Assembly: GCA_015039365.1 (NCBI GenBank)
Contig: WION01000106.1
Location: 62,001-126,000, forward strand
Origin: Amanita rubescens
Taxonomy: Eukaryota; Basidiomycota; Agaricomycetes; Agaricales; Amanitaceae
Length of the DNA: 64,000 nt
Direction: 5' to 3'
Of this stretch, positions 63,748 through 64,000 are shown one piece after another (positions within the stretch are counted from its first letter, which is position 1; each line of letters begins with the position of its first letter). The notes beneath the pieces are model-generated. The model was given only the letters and a program-made list of their open reading frames with translations. It did not search any database and was not told where the DNA came from. Both the position numbers and the translations under genes were made by a program.

Positions 63748-64000
63748 GGTTTGGTCCAATTTCGCGCAACATAAGCGAGACATGACAGACCTCAAAAAGC
63801 TCTTAGGAAATGACAGCAACTTGACGTACATCACCACCTTTGTCAAGAAAACAAAATGGATACCGTGGACGTTAAAACAAGATAAAAAACAACCAGCGCA
63901 AAGCAACCTGTTTAATGGATACATGACACACGAACGGCAGGGGAACAGGCGCTTAGCACCAAGGGAACGAAATGCCCAAAGCAACAGGGAACACGCAACG
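63748..64000 (+). pseudogene. Probable displaced 3' end of LINE ORF2
   Basis: An open frame to the right edge reads WSNFAQHKRDMTDLKKLLGN followed by TYITTFVKKTKWIPW and a Gln/Arg/Asn-rich extension. A short helix plus a motif such as LLxN...ITxFVKKTKW is what normally ends ORF2 of Tad-like LINEs, and ORF2 at 40338-44189 lacks it. The strand is the same. It starts immediately after the right inverted end of the large element (63747-63754). I infer that it is the tail of the same LINE copy, separated by the insertion; it could instead be part of a second LINE. Confidence 0.6.

Larger units (their letters stand above)
44180..63754. mobile_element. Large (about 19.5 kb) integrase-bearing transposon-like element inserted in the LINE
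   Basis: The ends read CCAAACCT (44180-44187) and AGGTTTGG (63747-63754), an 8-bp inverted pair. Inside each end is sequence full of GATCAC, ACGCGT, CATGCATG and GGCCACGCGTGGCC palindromic words in matching inverted order. Further in, 44716-45090 is a diverged inverted copy of 61745-62120 (gaps and about 80-85 percent identity by eye). Between the arms are six genes including a D,D34E integrase. LINE coding sequence lies on both sides in the same strand. No clear target-site duplication could be fixed. One base-perfect boundary cannot be claimed without an empty site. Confidence 0.65.

Noticed and set aside
44180..63754. Maverick/Polinton or Starship identity for the large element
   Set aside because: No DNA polymerase B, packaging ATPase, protease or capsid-like gene, and no tyrosine-recombinase captain; only the rve-type integrase is shared with Mavericks.
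1..64000. CRISPR array, bacterial operons, riboswitches, rRNA or tRNA genes
   Set aside because: The DNA is fungal with spliceosomal introns. No regularly spaced repeat/spacer array is seen. The only tRNA-like signal is the isolated B box in the TRIM LTRs, without a foldable tRNA.

Overview
The window is nuclear DNA of a basidiomycete fungus, most likely an Agaricomycete. Host genes have many introns of about 45-65 bp with GT..AG ends and CTAAC/CTGAC-type branch points. The gene content fits too: expanded F-box families, a seven-helix DUF6534-type membrane protein, short-chain dehydrogenase (SDR) paralogues and Tad-like LINE and Copia elements. All exon models below were read by eye from reading-frame continuity, splice signals and comparison of paralogues in the window.

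Layout. 1-2.8 kb: 5' end of a Ty1/Copia element on the minus strand (LTR/leader, an ATG-less upstream frame, gag running off the left edge). 3.1-12 kb: three minus-strand F-box paralogues separated by repeats. 12.3-13.3 kb: a complete six-exon RNA polymerase III subunit gene (RPC25 type). 14.3-15.2 kb: an SDR. 16.9-20.2 kb: two tandem paralogues of an unrecognised secreted protein. 20.8-22.5 kb: a PLP-dependent class-V aminotransferase. 24.3-26.5 kb: the seven-helix membrane protein. 27.3-34.4 kb: a broken SDR, an unknown gene, an inverted chimeric fragment, another unknown gene and two intact SDRs. 35.2-35.8 kb: a hypothetical gene with a probable one-base frameshift.

38.5-64 kb is a nest of mobile DNA. 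A LINE (ORF1 and ORF2, plus strand) is cut near the end of ORF2 by a block of about 19.5 kb, and what looks like the LINE's ORF2 tail resumes at about 63.75 kb. The block is bounded by an 8-bp inverted repeat (CCAAACCT/AGGTTTGG), has palindrome-rich ends and diverged inverted arms, and carries six genes of its own. These are an interrupted small gene, an SPT5/KOW-like gene, a 618-residue unknown, a 617-residue D,D34E (rve-type) integrase/transposase, a 1065-residue Cys-rich/acidic unknown, and an acidic protein built from tandemly duplicated exons. A 2345-bp non-autonomous LTR element with identical 334-bp LTRs is nested inside the first of these genes. The order of events is therefore LINE, then large integrase element, then miniature LTR element.

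The large element is the best candidate for something undescribed: a DNA-transposon-like unit with a DDE integrase and a fixed set of unrecognised proteins. Its boundaries, and its identity as one unit, are inferred from this single copy.
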